Positions 11,990-22,370 of a stretch of 64,000 nucleotides of DNA are shown here, in pieces. The stretch is taken from positions 22,508,068 to 22,572,067 of the forward strand of contig JAOANR010000014.1 of NCBI GenBank assembly GCA_030278955.1, in the 5' to 3' direction. The notes under the pieces are model-generated. The model did no database searches and was not told the origin of the DNA. It saw only the letters and a program-made list of their open reading frames with translations. This DNA is from Hygrophila difformis. Taxonomy: Eukaryota > Streptophyta > Magnoliopsida > Lamiales > Acanthaceae. Both the position numbers and the translations under genes were made by a program. Position 1 is the first letter of the stretch. Each line of letters starts with the position of its first letter.

Positions 11990-12905
11990 GGAAATATAGG
12001 TGGCAAATAAGAATTAATGCCAACGAATAATGAGAAAATAAATGTAAATAACAAAATAATAAAATGCTTATTGCAACAGATATGATTGTATAAATGAGTA
12101 AATATAGGTGGCAAATAATAATTAATGCCAATTGATAATGAGAAATTAAATGTAAACAACATAATCACAAAATGCTTGCAACAGATGTGGTTAATTAGTC
12201 TTTGGGTACATTGAGGCTTAAGGATATATGGTATTCACCTATATTTTATATAGGCGGTAGAAAATAACTAATAGTAATTTATAATAAGAAAATAATAGTT
12301 ATTGCAAAAATAAATAAAAAAATGCTCATTCCACAATAAAAGGTAATCTATTTTATGTCATACAAAAATATAGGTAGCAAAAGATAATTAATACTACAGA
12401 TAATAGGAAAATAAATGTTCATGCAACAACAGAATCACAAAATGCTTGCAACAGATGTTGTTAATTAGTCTTTGGTACATTGAGGCTTAATATGGTATTC
12501 ACCTATATTTTATACATGCGGTAGAAAATAACTAATAGTAATTGATAATAAGAAAATAAGTGTTATTGCCAAAATAAAAAAATGCTTATTCCCCAATAAA
12601 AGATAATTTATTTTAGGAAATATATAGGCGGTAGAAAATAACTAATAGTAATTTATAATAAGAAAATAATTGTTATTGCCAAAAAAAAAAAAAATGCTCA
12701 TTCCACAATAAAAGGTAATCTATTTAATGTCATTCAAAAATATTGGTAGCAAAAGATAATTAATACTACAGATAATAGAAAAATAAATGTTCGTGCCAAA
12801 ATTACAAAATATTGATTCCCCAATAAAAGATAATTTATTTTATGTTCTTCAAAAATATAGGTGGCAAAAAATAATTGATATAATTAATAATACACAAATA
12901 AGTAT
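11990..12905. repeat. Degenerate tandem repeat upstream of copy B
   Basis: A motif reading roughly AATATAGGTGGCAAA then AATAATTAATACTA, followed by ATGCTTATTGC-like sequence, recurs at about 11995, 12107, 12250, 12368, 12520, 12622, 12745 and 12857. Longer blocks such as the ATGCTTGCAACAGATG region and its downstream 90 bases are duplicated about 280 bases apart. Single units also occur upstream of copies D and E (about 23690, 24000, 33470, 33780) and at 36100. It is noncoding. Confidence 0.65.
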
Positions 12906-12907
12906 TA

Positions 12908-13142
12908 CTCCGTCTGCCCCATTTCAATTTTTTACACTATTTATTATGCATGTTTGACCTAAATTTTTGTTGCAGCTATATAAGAATAAATATAGTCAAG
13001 TGAGATCTTCTTGGATTCGTCTTTTCGCATTGTTTCATAACATATATTTTTTTATAATTTTTATTTATCTATATTTTTTAAGATATTAACAGTTAAATAA
13101 ATAAATTGGACTGCGTGTCGAAAAGTTTTGGGACAGACAGAG
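12908..13142. mobile_element. Stowaway-like MITE
   Basis: The termini CTCCGTCTGCCCC and GGGACAGACAGAG are inverted repeats of the Stowaway type (Tc1/mariner superfamily), flanked by TA on both sides. The interior is A/T-rich and noncoding. Confidence 0.75.
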
Positions 13143-13329
13143 TAATACTTAAATTGTAAAACGCGTATTCCACTTTTTTTTTCAATGTTGATTGTAAGAT
13201 TGTCCTTGAAAAATAATGGATACATTATTTTTAAAGAAATAAATGAAAAAGAAAAAGCAACTATCTGGTCCAATTAGAAGTCCATTTTAAATATAACCCA
13301 ATTATTAACATCCTCTCACAGAGACAAAG
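13143..13329. other. Short spacer
   Basis: A/T-rich, with no gene or repeat recognised. Confidence 0.3.
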
Positions 13330-14273
13330 GAGTTGACAATTGCTAAAGAAAAGAGGAATAGCCAGACGGTGCCTTCTTAGCCAGACTCTGACGACTGTAT
13401 AAAAGTGGTAAAGAGCAAGCGGAACAAGGCGCAGAACTTGGTGGCCTTACGAGGAAAAAGCCCCACTCTAAAGATGGGCCTGAAAGAGATGCCTAAATCC
13501 TCAAATTCGGGTAAGGGACATAAAGTTGGCCCATTCAAAGGCCCAAAACGAGAGGATCCCAAAGGATCGAGTCTGATTAAAACTTCAACGGCTCAAAGTG
13601 CGGAATTTCTCCCCGTTTGAAGAGATCGCGAGCGAATCTGAAAACCGACGAAACTCCAAACCCGGTTAAGGAGGAGAACAGGGGCACGCAGGATGCAGCC
13701 AAGTTGAACAAGGGTAAGATGAAGGAAAACATCAACCCACAGAACCCTAACGACTCGCCGCAATGGAGGGATGAGCCGCCTAATGAAGCTAGTGAAATGC
13801 AGTTTCAGATTTGCTAACAACAGTGGGTCAGTTTACTTTCTTCTTAATCTTTTATGGATTTTAAGAACTTTAAACTATTGTCGTGGAAAAGAGAACTAGA
13901 AGAAGCCTTAAAGAGGTCTCTGGAAGGGTTAATCCGGATATGGTTGTCTTGATTGAACCTCAATCAATGTTTGTCAATTCCCAGCCTTTTCTTTCGAAAT
14001 TGGGGCTGGAACCAGGGCCTATGGCTATGGGTGTTGAGAAGCTAAAGGTCACAACTTCAAGTGTAAAATTTTGTATATTAGAGATAGAATTATCATAGTG
14101 GAAGAGGGCAACACTATTCACTTGGATCCCAAGCTGCCACAGACACTATTAAACAATTCAACAGAATGCATCCTTATGCAGCGTTAGTTGAGCACATTTG
14201 GGAGCTGAAGAATAGATTGGAGGAATGCAAATGGATCCATGTTTGGAGAGACGGTAACAAGGTGGCTGACGGG

Positions 14274-14821
14274 CAGGGCCGTCTCGATCTTTTTGGTGGC
14301 CCGGAGCAAATTCTTTTTTAGGCCCCACATAATAATGATAAAAAATATATTTTTTTAATAATTAATAAATTTTTAAAATATTAAGTGCAATAAAAGAACA
14401 TATAAAAAAAGAGTATTCTAACAAATTATAAGATGTGGTTTACCAAAAAAAAAGGTTATAAGATATGGTGTTGTTAAATTGATAGAAGCTTAAAAAAATT
14501 GGAAGCCATGGTAACCCACTTCCCGTTGGTAAAGAGTTTTTTTGGATTTGAAAAAAAATATAATGTGAGATAGAAGGGGAAGCTAAAAGATGAATTAAAT
14601 TGTATAAAGAATGAGATAAAAATGGAAGTGGAAAAGATTAATGTACATATTTCAATGGCCTATTAATTCAATTGTAGTTGAAAAGAAAAAAAAATTGTAA
14701 ACATAAATTTTAATGGTATAGAAAATAAAAAAAAAAAAAAATTTAAAACAAATAGTGGGGCCCCCAAAATTTTGGGGCCCTGAGCAGGGGGGCCACTGGC
14801 TCCCCCTTGGAGTCGGGCCTG
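14274..14821. mobile_element. hAT-type MITE
   Basis: The termini are CAGGGCC and GGGCCTG, with 8-bp flanks CTGACGGG (14266-14273) and CTGACGAG (14822-14829) that agree at seven of eight positions. Removing it restores the reading of the LINE RNase H end, where the flanking AD residues are shared. A/T-rich interior, no coding capacity. Confidence 0.8.
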
Positions 14822-14944
14822 CTGACGAGTCGGCGAAGCGGGGGGCATATCGGAGAAAAGTCTATACCATGTGGTTTTCCCTCCGGATTTCATCCAAGGG
14901 GCCTGGGCAGCGGACGCATGGGGTGTTTGCTACCCTAGACTGTA

Positions 14945-15994
14945 CACTACAAGAAAAAATCCAATTACCGACCCCAATTACCGACCACAATAGTATGGGT
15001 CGGATTTACCGACCCCAAAGTGGGCGGTAAAATTTAGCCGTTATTGGGCCCAGGGACATTTGAAAACCAAAACACCGACCATAATTAATGTGGTCGGCAT
15101 TACCGACCCCATTACCGACCCCAATTGGGGTCTGTAGTTTTTTTCAATTTTTTTTTAAATTTTTTCCATTATTTTATTCATATTGATTATTTTCAATTGG
15201 GTCGCTATCACCGACTGAATTATTCATATTGATTATTCAATTTTATATTCCATATGTTATTTTTTAATTTTTAATTATGGAATTTAATATTTTTATAAAT
15301 TTTTAAACTTAATATTTAATCATATTGATTTCTGTATTCTTAAATTTAATTAGTGATTTAATTAATTTTACCCATTTAGTTAATGAATTATTCAACAATT
15401 TATTTAATTAATATCAATTTTTATACAATTTTTTTAAGTTATTAATTACATATTTATATATAAAAATATTATATATATTTAATAAATAACATATGATAAC
15501 ATGAAAAGTTGTGTATCCGGATGGCACGCGCGCGGGTGTGGAATGCACCTCACCTGGGTTCGAGTCCTCTCTACAGCATTTGGGGAGGAATTAATATATA
15601 TCACACGTGGCGGGTTTCCATTGGTGGTGCAAAGGGCTAGCCCAGCTGGTTAGGGTTGTGGCTAGGTGATGCGAGTTTGTGGGTTCGAGCTCTGCTGAGC
15701 AAATTTTATTTCATATAAGAAATTTACCGACCCCAAATGGGGTCGGTAATTTCGGATCCTCGAGGTCCCTAGACCTCGCTTACCAACCCCAATGTTGGTC
15801 GGTAATGGAGTCGGTAATTTTACCGACCCACATGGGGTCGGTAATCTCCCGACCCCCAGAATCTTTGGTCGGCGCCAGATTACCTACCATCAATTTACCG
15901 ACCCGGGATTGGGGTCGGTAAACCCGTGGACGACCCGTAAAACCTAGTTACCGACCCCATTTTGGGGTCGGTAAAACGAAATTTTCTTGTAGTG
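14945..15994. mobile_element. Non-autonomous CACTA element
   Basis: It starts CACTACAAGAAAAAA and ends TTTTCTTGTAGTG, and is flanked by a 3-bp target duplication GTA (14942-14944 and 15995-15997), all typical of CACTA (En/Spm-type) transposons. Both ends carry many inverted subterminal copies of ACCGACCCC/GGGGTCGGT, the kind of array bound by CACTA transposases. It has no transposase. It is inserted in the 3' part of the deleted LINE. Confidence 0.88.
15505..15710 (+). repeat. Two tRNA-like box B segments inside the CACTA element
   Basis: GGGTTCGAGTCC (about 15558) and GGGTTCGAGCTC (about 15682) resemble pol III box B. The second is preceded by AGCTGGTTAGGG, a box A-like motif. They are probably SINE or tRNA-gene fragments carried by the CACTA element. 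No complete tRNA fold was established. Confidence 0.3.
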
Positions 15995-16163
15995 GTAGTT
16001 TGGTGTTTTTTTCTTGTCTTTGTCGTTTCCTGTTTTATATGTAGTTTTCTCCTCGTCACCTGTTTTTTGCTTCCTTGTTTTCCTATTTACCTCTGTAGTT
16101 GTTTACCTCTGTAGCTGTTAACTTTCTCTTGCCTGATAAGTCATGGCACACAAAAAAAAAAAA

Positions 16164-16544
16164 AGAAAAAATTACTTACACACCCATTAGAAAGTAATTT
16201 GAAATAGTGGGAAGTACATCGGCTAAATTAACAAAATAATACATATTTGATATTACATTCCCAAAATAGACTAGAGTCTTGATGCCAAAAAAAATAGCCT
16301 AGAGTCGCTGAATTGACTGAAAAAAAAATTAAGATAAAAGCCGGATAGCATGTTCAACAGGCGATCCGTAATTTAAAAAAAAAATCAATTATAAACAGGC
16401 GATCCATCAAAAAGAAAACTCAGCTAAGTTAAGTGCAAATAGCCTTAGCTAAGTTATTATATAAATAAAGTTTAAATATATTTTTAGGAGATAAATATTA
16501 TTTATATATTCATTGAATAATAAATATAAAAATGTAGTAAACGC
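16164..16544. other. A/T-rich spacer
   Basis: No gene. A short near-duplicate (AACAGGCGATCC at about 16355 and 16395) is the only structure noticed. Confidence 0.3.
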
Positions 16545-16790
16545 AGTTGGCCTGAGTGGTATAGGCTCCGGCAGCTTAAGCAGGTCTCGAGTTCGAGGTT
16601 TTGTGTATGCAAAATTCTGATTTGGAAGAGTCCTTTAATGGCCACCGGATCCTCCAAGATTAGTCTTTGGCCAATGTAGCATAGGGATACCCATTATCTC
16701 TCGAGTATCTGGTGTGGCCAACAGATCCTCGAAAATTAGTCGTTGGCCAATGTGGTCAACAGGCTAGTTCACTTTTCTTTTCTTTTTTTT
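16545..16790 (+). mobile_element. tRNA-derived SINE (family S2)
   Basis: The head has a box A-like TGGCCTGAGTGGTATAGG and a box B-like GGTCTCGAGTTCGAGG. An internal near-duplicate follows (ATCCTCCAAGATTAGTC and ATCCTCGAAAATTAGTC). It ends in a pyrimidine-rich tail rather than a clean A run. Two related copies lie on the minus strand at about 23738 and 33514. Confidence 0.5.
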
Positions 16791-16977
16791 TTCTTTTTCT
16801 TTTATTTACCGCATGTTGCAGGTGATTGGAGGATGTGTAACACTTCAAATTTATTAAACTATTCACCTACATATTGGAATTAAAAGCATGAATTTACCAA
16901 TATATATTATCTATTTTTTCAGTTATCCTTTTTGGGGAAAACAAGAGGGCTATCGCCATTGTATTCAAGAACTTAAC

Positions 16978-17780
16978 TTATTTTGTAACACCCATTTTTT
17001 TAACTTCAATAATTCGTTTTACAACCTCAGGTGGCCTTGTTAAATGGCCAAAGCCATCCCATTCCACCCTACAACGTAATAAGGAGTCCAATGCCTTAGT
17101 AGGTTCGCGGGACACAACCCTAAAAAACTGACGTCCCATTGTCAGGATTGCATTTCTCATATCTGATGTAATAAAGGCATAGGGAGATCATTCGCCTCTT
17201 CTTTTCCTTCAATGGGACTCCCAACTTGTGCACAGTCAGTTTCAAGTATAATCCTAATTCCCAGGCCAGCTTTATACCAAGGATAATACCCCAAATTTAT
17301 GCTTGGATGCTGCACATGAAATCCACGGTGGAATGAGTTCCGCCAATCCAAATCCACTTTCCCTGACTGTCTCTTATGATTGCTCCTGTTGTTCCCCGCC
17401 CTTTGACGATCCTTCATCATAGTTAATTTTGAAGATACAATTTTCACGCTTCTTCCATTAACCTCCCTTATATGCAGCCAGTCCCAGACACCATGTTTCT
17501 TGAGTGTCATTCTGCTCGTGTTCTGAAATCCGCTAGCTGCTTGTGTTTTGATTTCGTGAGCTGGCCACCGCCAAACAGCTGCTCGCCACAGGTTTTTTCT
17601 GTTGTTATCTTCCGGATGTGTAGCAAGCGCATCCACTGTGTCTCCAATATTAATATAAATTGGCCATTGCTTGAGAGGATCCATATATATATGGGGCGGT
17701 CATCAGTTGCTAAATCATGAGGAGGGGTGATTTGTTGGACTTGATCCAGGCCATTTTGTATCAGTCTTACTCGCAACACA
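16978..17780 (-). pseudogene. LINE pol fragment (zinc-binding and RNase H region)
   Basis: On the minus strand, decayed frames contain TDDRPIYIW and ENLWRAAVWRWPAHEIK-like text, as in the RVT zinc-binding domain of plant LINEs. An RNase H-like stretch follows (AGLGIRIILETDCAQV, LLHQI, DMRNA, then FGHLTRPPEVVKRII). It is interrupted by frameshifts and stops. It lies immediately inside the Copia-type PBS region, so a LINE fragment appears to form the internal part of a non-autonomous LTR element. Confidence 0.5.
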
Positions 17781-17820
17781 TACCACTTTCAAATTCCAGC
17801 TTCCATTGTCAGTGTATGTT

Positions 17821-17880
17821 GGTAGCTCTGATACCAATTATTGGATGCTCTGATACCATTTGTTGAAAGCTCTGATACCA
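17821..17880 (-). promoter_or_regulatory. Three tandem initiator-Met tRNA PBS copies
   Basis: The minus strand carries TGGTATCAGAGC three times (ends at 17880, 17858 and 17836). This matches the 3' end of plant initiator methionine tRNA, the usual Copia primer. The first begins six bases inside the LTR end at 17886. Triplication of a PBS is unusual. Confidence 0.75.
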
Positions 17881-17885
17881 ATTTT

Positions 17886-18479
17886 TGGGAAAGGGCTACG
17901 ACACACAAACAGACCACCTCTAGAGGATCTATGGTAATTCACTCACACAACACCAACATTTTGATGTTGGTTAGCCTTTAAAAAATTCCTTAGTGCACAT
18001 AGATACTTAGATGGCAGTGCTAACCACATATCTTTTAGGCGGTATAACCGACCATATATTAGTTAGGCGGCAAGGCCGACCATATAACTAAAACAAGTGC
18101 ACCAAGAACTTAATAAACTAAGGCTTAACCGAGAGATTTAAACAAAGAGAACACTTTTATTGATACACAATACAATTACAATACTCTTCACTTCTTTAAG
18201 ACTTCACCACTCACTACTTAACTCTCGACACTTCTCAACTCACAACTCAACTCACACCTCAACTCACACCTCACTTCATCACAAACAAATGAAGGACTCA
18301 CTCTTATTTATAAGGTGAGCAAATTCTGGAGAATTCTAAAAATATTATAATTAATAGTAATATAGATTATTCTAAAAAATTTTATAAATAATTTTACGCA
18401 CCCCCATTTCTCTAATAATTTAGAATATTCTTTTAATCTCACTAATATATTTCCTGGAATTTGAAATTGGTGTCTAACA
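17886..18479 (-). mobile_element. Copia-type LTR
   Basis: On the minus strand it begins TGTTAGACACC at 18479 and ends CCCA at 17886, giving 594 bases. It contains a TATA-like CTTATAAATAAG (about 18307-18318), GAG-rich repeats (TGTGAGTTGAG) and an AATAAAAG polyadenylation-type signal further on. On its upstream side lies a purine tract (TTGAGGGGAG) and Copia RNase H remnants; on its downstream side are PBS copies. It therefore looks like the 3' LTR of one element and the 5' LTR of another at once. Confidence 0.7.
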
Positions 18480-18730
18480 CTCCCCTCAATGCAAACTTAT
18501 TTCCTTGGGTGATTTGCAGATCATTCCGAGCACTTCTCTGAATATTTCGAACTTGGGTAATTAAACTCTTCGTGGAGATATCTGCAACTTGTTCATCTAT
18601 CTTTTTTGGCACCATCTTGATCTCTCCTTATAGCACTTTCTCGCGAACATAGTGATGTGCACTTCTATATGTTTTGTCGCATGGAAGGCTGGATTCTCTT
18701 CTAAACGTCTAGTTGATAGATTACAAAAAC
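18480..18730 (-). pseudogene. Copia RNase H C-terminal remnant
   Basis: The minus strand encodes, with frameshifts, NPAFHATKHIEV and then HHYVREKVL in the next frame, followed by a region matching the QLADIFTK-type end of Copia polyproteins. It ends at the polypurine tract next to the LTR. Only about 80 codons remain. Confidence 0.65.
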
Positions 18731-19149
18731 AATCTTGCGTGCTTACAAAAACAATCGAAGGTCAGGTTGTTCCATTGACCTTCCCAGGTCAATTCCATTC
18801 TTCAATTCGGCTCTCCCCTTAGCTCCGATTGTATTCCTTGCTATGTCTAGAAAATTTTAGCAAAATGTTTTTGGATATTCGACATTTTGTTGTTCCCATG
18901 GCCATATTCACATATACTTTACAAAATGCTTAGGGACACTTATCGTGGGGAAATTTTTGATAAGTGGCCATCTAAATATCCAAATTAGTATCATGGGGAA
19001 TCTTAGAATTCTCATTAATGTAAATCACCGCATACCAAACATTTTTTTAAATGTGTCCATGGAATTGTACCGTATACCAAATGACTCTTATTGTGTTTAG
19101 CATGCAATAAAAATATTCACTATGTTCATTGCCAACCAGAAACAATTCT

Positions 19150-19325
19150 TTTTTCCTTTTTGGTGAACAACCTATTCAGGCCAGGAAATGGGTGGTGGAA
19201 GCCCATATTACACAAATTACAAAGGGACAAAGCAGATGGATAGTGGGCCTGGTGGATAATCGAACCCCCAACCTAAGGTAATTGGAGTTCAGATGATATA
19301 ACCAATTGACCAAATCCCCATCTAC
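19150..19325 (-). mobile_element. SINE S1 in left palindrome arm
   Basis: The minus strand shows the S1 body (TTTGTAATTTGTG, then the tRNA-like head with GGTTCGATTATCC). Flanks with AACCAGAAACAATT and AACCAGAGGCAATT suggest a target duplication. Its mirror copy lies in the right arm, so it inserted before the inverted duplication. Confidence 0.65.
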
Positions 19326-19544
19326 AAACCAGAGGCAATTTATTAGTTTGGCTTATTTTTAGTACTACGCATTTTTTTTCTTGTTACATATACACTTCCA
19401 AAATGCATAAATTGTAGGAACACTTCATGCATATGATTTTGACAACCTTACCCTTAAAATTACTTTTTCATCCATAAATTAATGCTAAATGTAACATTAT
19501 CTTTTTATGTAGAGAGTAATTAGACAGCAACATAACAATTGCAG

Positions 19545-20271
19545 GGTGAACATTCAATTATTAACCTCTCCAGGCGCTTCATCATTCATTTTGATCAGCC
19601 AGTACAACTCGATCTAATGATATTAACCCTTCAACTGGGGTCTAGATGTGTTGCTGGTTTCGTAGCTGGTCCTCTTATTTCTGGTAGTGAAATTCAGGTT
19701 AGCTTTTTTTATGTCGTCCGTCCCTTGACCTATTTTTCTCTACACAGATTATGTTATCGATGTTGATGATCGATATATTAGAGCACATTGAGTAAAGATA
19801 AACTCTCATAAATAAATAGAATAAAACATAATACAGTATATTTTTCTTTGCATATATGCAGAGGGGAATCCTTTTTCCTAGGCCGGTTGGAGCCCAAAAC
19901 CTTCAGCCCCAACCACAATTTCGTTCGTTCTCCAACAATTCTCAACATTGATGAAGGACAGGTTCTTACTTTGTTTTTACTTCTATTAATTTCTATTCTG
20001 CATCCAAACTTAGAATTTTTTAAACTATTTAATTATACCTATTGAGTTTGCATTTAAACTATGTACTATTGATGTCACGATCCAATTTATTATCTTTTGT
20101 GTAGGATATTGCAGAAGCAATACGACGCTTTTTTGGCGAGCAACACATTTGCTGAAGAGTAAAATTGAAATAGTGTCCTTAGATGGAATCGTACTCTCTG
20201 CATTTGCTCATGTATCGAAACCACGACTACAAGTAATTGGTGGTGTAACAACAACAACAACAACGTTTGAG
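19545..20271 (+). pseudogene. Permuted family exons, left arm
   Basis: Read on the plus strand the order is exon 3 (19545-19697, 51 codons, ending ISGSEIQ), the 3' part of exon 1 (19862-19961, ending TILNIDEGQ) and exon 2 (20105-20271). In copies A, B and F the order is 1-2-3. Exon 2 here is 167 bases long and out of frame. The order would arise if a deletion joined the tail of one tandem gene to the middle of exon 1 of the next. Confidence 0.7.
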
Positions 20272-20311
20272 GTGATAACGAGTCCCAAACGACATTTTTT
20301 TTAGGACTAAG

Positions 20312-21044
20312 TATCACCTCAAACGTTGTTGTTGTTGTTACACCACCAATTACTTCTAGTCGTGGTTTCGATACATAAGCAAATGCAGAGAGTACGATTC
20401 CATCTAAGGATACTATTTCATTGTTACTCTTCGAAAAATGTGTTGCTCGCCAAAAAAGCGTTGTATTGCTTCTGCAATATCCTACACAAAAGATAATAAA
20501 TTGGATCGTGACATCAATAGTACATAGTTTAAATGCAAACTCAATATGTATAATTAAATAGTTTAAAATTCTAAGTTTGGATGCAGAATAGAAATTAATA
20601 AAAGTAAAAGCAAAGTAAGAACCTGTCCTTCATCAATGTTGAGAATTGTTGGAGAAGGACGAAATCGTGGTTGGGGCTGAAGGTTTTGGGCTCCAACCAC
20701 CCTAGGAAAAAGGATTCGCCTCTGCATATATGCAAAGAAAAATATACTGTATTATGTTTTATTCTATTTATTTATGAGAGTTTATCTTTACTCAATGTGC
20801 TCTAATATCTCGATCATCAACATCGATAACATAATCTGTGTAGAGAAAAATAGATCAAGGGAAGGACGACATAAAAAAAGCTAACCTGAATTTCACTACC
20901 AGAAATAAGAGGACCAGCTACGAAACCAGCAACACATCTAGACCCCAGTTGAAGGGTTAATATCATTTGATCGAGTTGTACTGGCTGATCAAAATGAATG
21001 ATGAAGCGCCTGGAGAGGTTAATAATTGAATGTTCACCCTGCAA
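20312..21044 (-). pseudogene. Permuted family exons, right arm
   Basis: This is the mirror image of the left arm. On the minus strand it has exon 3 (about 21038-20886), partial exon 1 (about 20722-20622) and exon 2 (about 20484-20317). It carries small differences from the left arm, including at the indel in exon 2. It is not expected to encode a full protein because exon 1 lacks its ATG half. Confidence 0.7.
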
Positions 21045-21263
21045 TTGTTATGTTGTTGTCTAATTACTCTCTAAATAAAAATATAATGTTACATGTAGCA
21101 TTAATTTATGGATAAAAAAGTAATTTTAAGGGTAAGGTTGTCAAAATCATAAGCATGAAGTGTTCCTACAATTTATGCATTTTGGAAGTGTATACTGTAT
21201 ATAACAAGAAAAAAATGCTTAGTACTTAAAAAATAAGCCACACTAATAAATTGTCTCTGGTTT

Positions 21264-21445
21264 GTAGATATGAGGATTCCACCAATTGGTTAAGTCATCT
21301 GACTTCCAATTACCTTTAGGTTGGGGTTCGATTCTCCACCCGACCCACTATCCCTCCGCTTTGTTCCTTTGTAATTTGTGTGGCATGGACTCCCACCACC
21401 CATTTTCTGGCCTGAATAGGCTGTTCAGCAAAAAAAAAAAAAAGA
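21264..21445 (+). mobile_element. SINE S1 in right palindrome arm
   Basis: The tRNA-like head has a box B GGTTCGATTCTCC and the body has TTTGTAATTTGTGTGGCATGG. It ends in a long A run (about 21428-21444). It mirrors the left-arm SINE. Confidence 0.75.
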
Positions 21446-21681
21446 AGGTTGTTTCTGGTTAGCAATGAACATAGTGAATATTTTTGGGGCATGCTAAACA
21501 CAATAAGAGTCATTTGGTATACAGTAACAATTCCATGGACATTTTAAAAAAATGTTCCGTATGCGGTGATTTACACTAATGAGAATCATAAGATTCCCAC
21601 TACTAATTGGGAATTTAGATGGCCACTTATCAAAAATTTCCCCATGATACTAAGTGTCCCTATGCATTTTTTAAAGTTTAT

Positions 21682-21967
21682 GGGTCTGTTCGGGAGTTAA
21701 CAGATAACAATTTGACCTACAGATTTGATTAGCATATATGAGGAGTAGATTTGACTAGCAGTATTAATAGCAGATTTGATTAAAAATGTTTGGTAGATCA
21801 ACATATAGCAACAATTAACATATACAATTAGCAAATCAGTTTTAGCAGATTGAGTGCGTTCTGCTCCTCAAATGGGTTGGTTATCAAACAACAAAAATTA
21901 GCATATCCCTCGGTCAAATCTGCTAAACTTCAATCTGCTCCCTTTTCTACTCCCTTCCAAACAACCC
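21682..21967. mobile_element. MITE inside right palindrome arm
   Basis: The termini GGGTCTGTTCGGGAG and CTCCCTTCCAAACAACCC are imperfect inverted repeats, with TAT on both sides. The left arm lacks it at the corresponding position, so it came in after the palindrome formed. Superfamily is uncertain (PIF/Harbinger or hAT-like). Confidence 0.7.
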
Positions 21968-22370
21968 TATGTTAATATGGCCATGGGAACAATAAAATGT
22001 CGAATATCCAAAAACATTTTGCAAAAATTTTCTAGACATAGCAAGGAATATAATGGATATTTTTAATTAGGATATCACTAATAGGACATTTTAAAACATG
22101 AGGCTATATAGTGAAACTTAGAGTGGCAATGCTCTTAATTAGATATGCATGTTACAAATTAATTAATAATTTTATTCATAAAATTAAAATCTAATTCATT
22201 TGTTAGATGAGGAGTCACTTTAATCATAAAAAATATTATAAAGAGCTCAAGCATTAACACGAGCATTATATATAATTTTCTTGATTTTAAAATTATTAAA
22301 GAATTTACAAAAATCACATTGATATAACAAGATATGAGATTATTATTATTAATGAAAAAAAAAAAGTTAC

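Larger units (their letters stand above)
13330..16163 (+). pseudogene. Internally deleted LINE with nested MITEs
   Basis: The pieces run in L1 order on the plus strand. First comes a Lys-rich ORF1 remnant (13405-13817, broken into two frames). The start of ORF2 (about 13855-14096) shows FKLLSW and, in another frame, VNPDMVVLIEP, as at the N-terminus of plant L1 endonucleases. Next, from about 14106, is an RNase H C-terminus (KWIHVWRDGNKVAD, continuing after a MITE as ADESAKRG). A 3' UTR ends in poly(A) at about 16152-16163. The reverse transcriptase is gone, so this is an internal-deletion derivative. A hAT MITE (14274-14821) and a CACTA MITE (14945-15994) interrupt it. Confidence 0.7.
18826..22050. 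repeat. 3.2-kb palindrome of gene-family sequence
   Basis: The left arm (18826-20277) and right arm (20312-22050) are inverted copies with a spacer of only about 34 bases. They match through family exons, introns, a SINE (19150-19325 against 21264-21445) and flanking DNA. The right arm is longer because a 286-bp MITE entered it. Divergence is visible but low, and most long stretches match. Transcription across it would make a long hairpin RNA. Confidence 0.85.
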
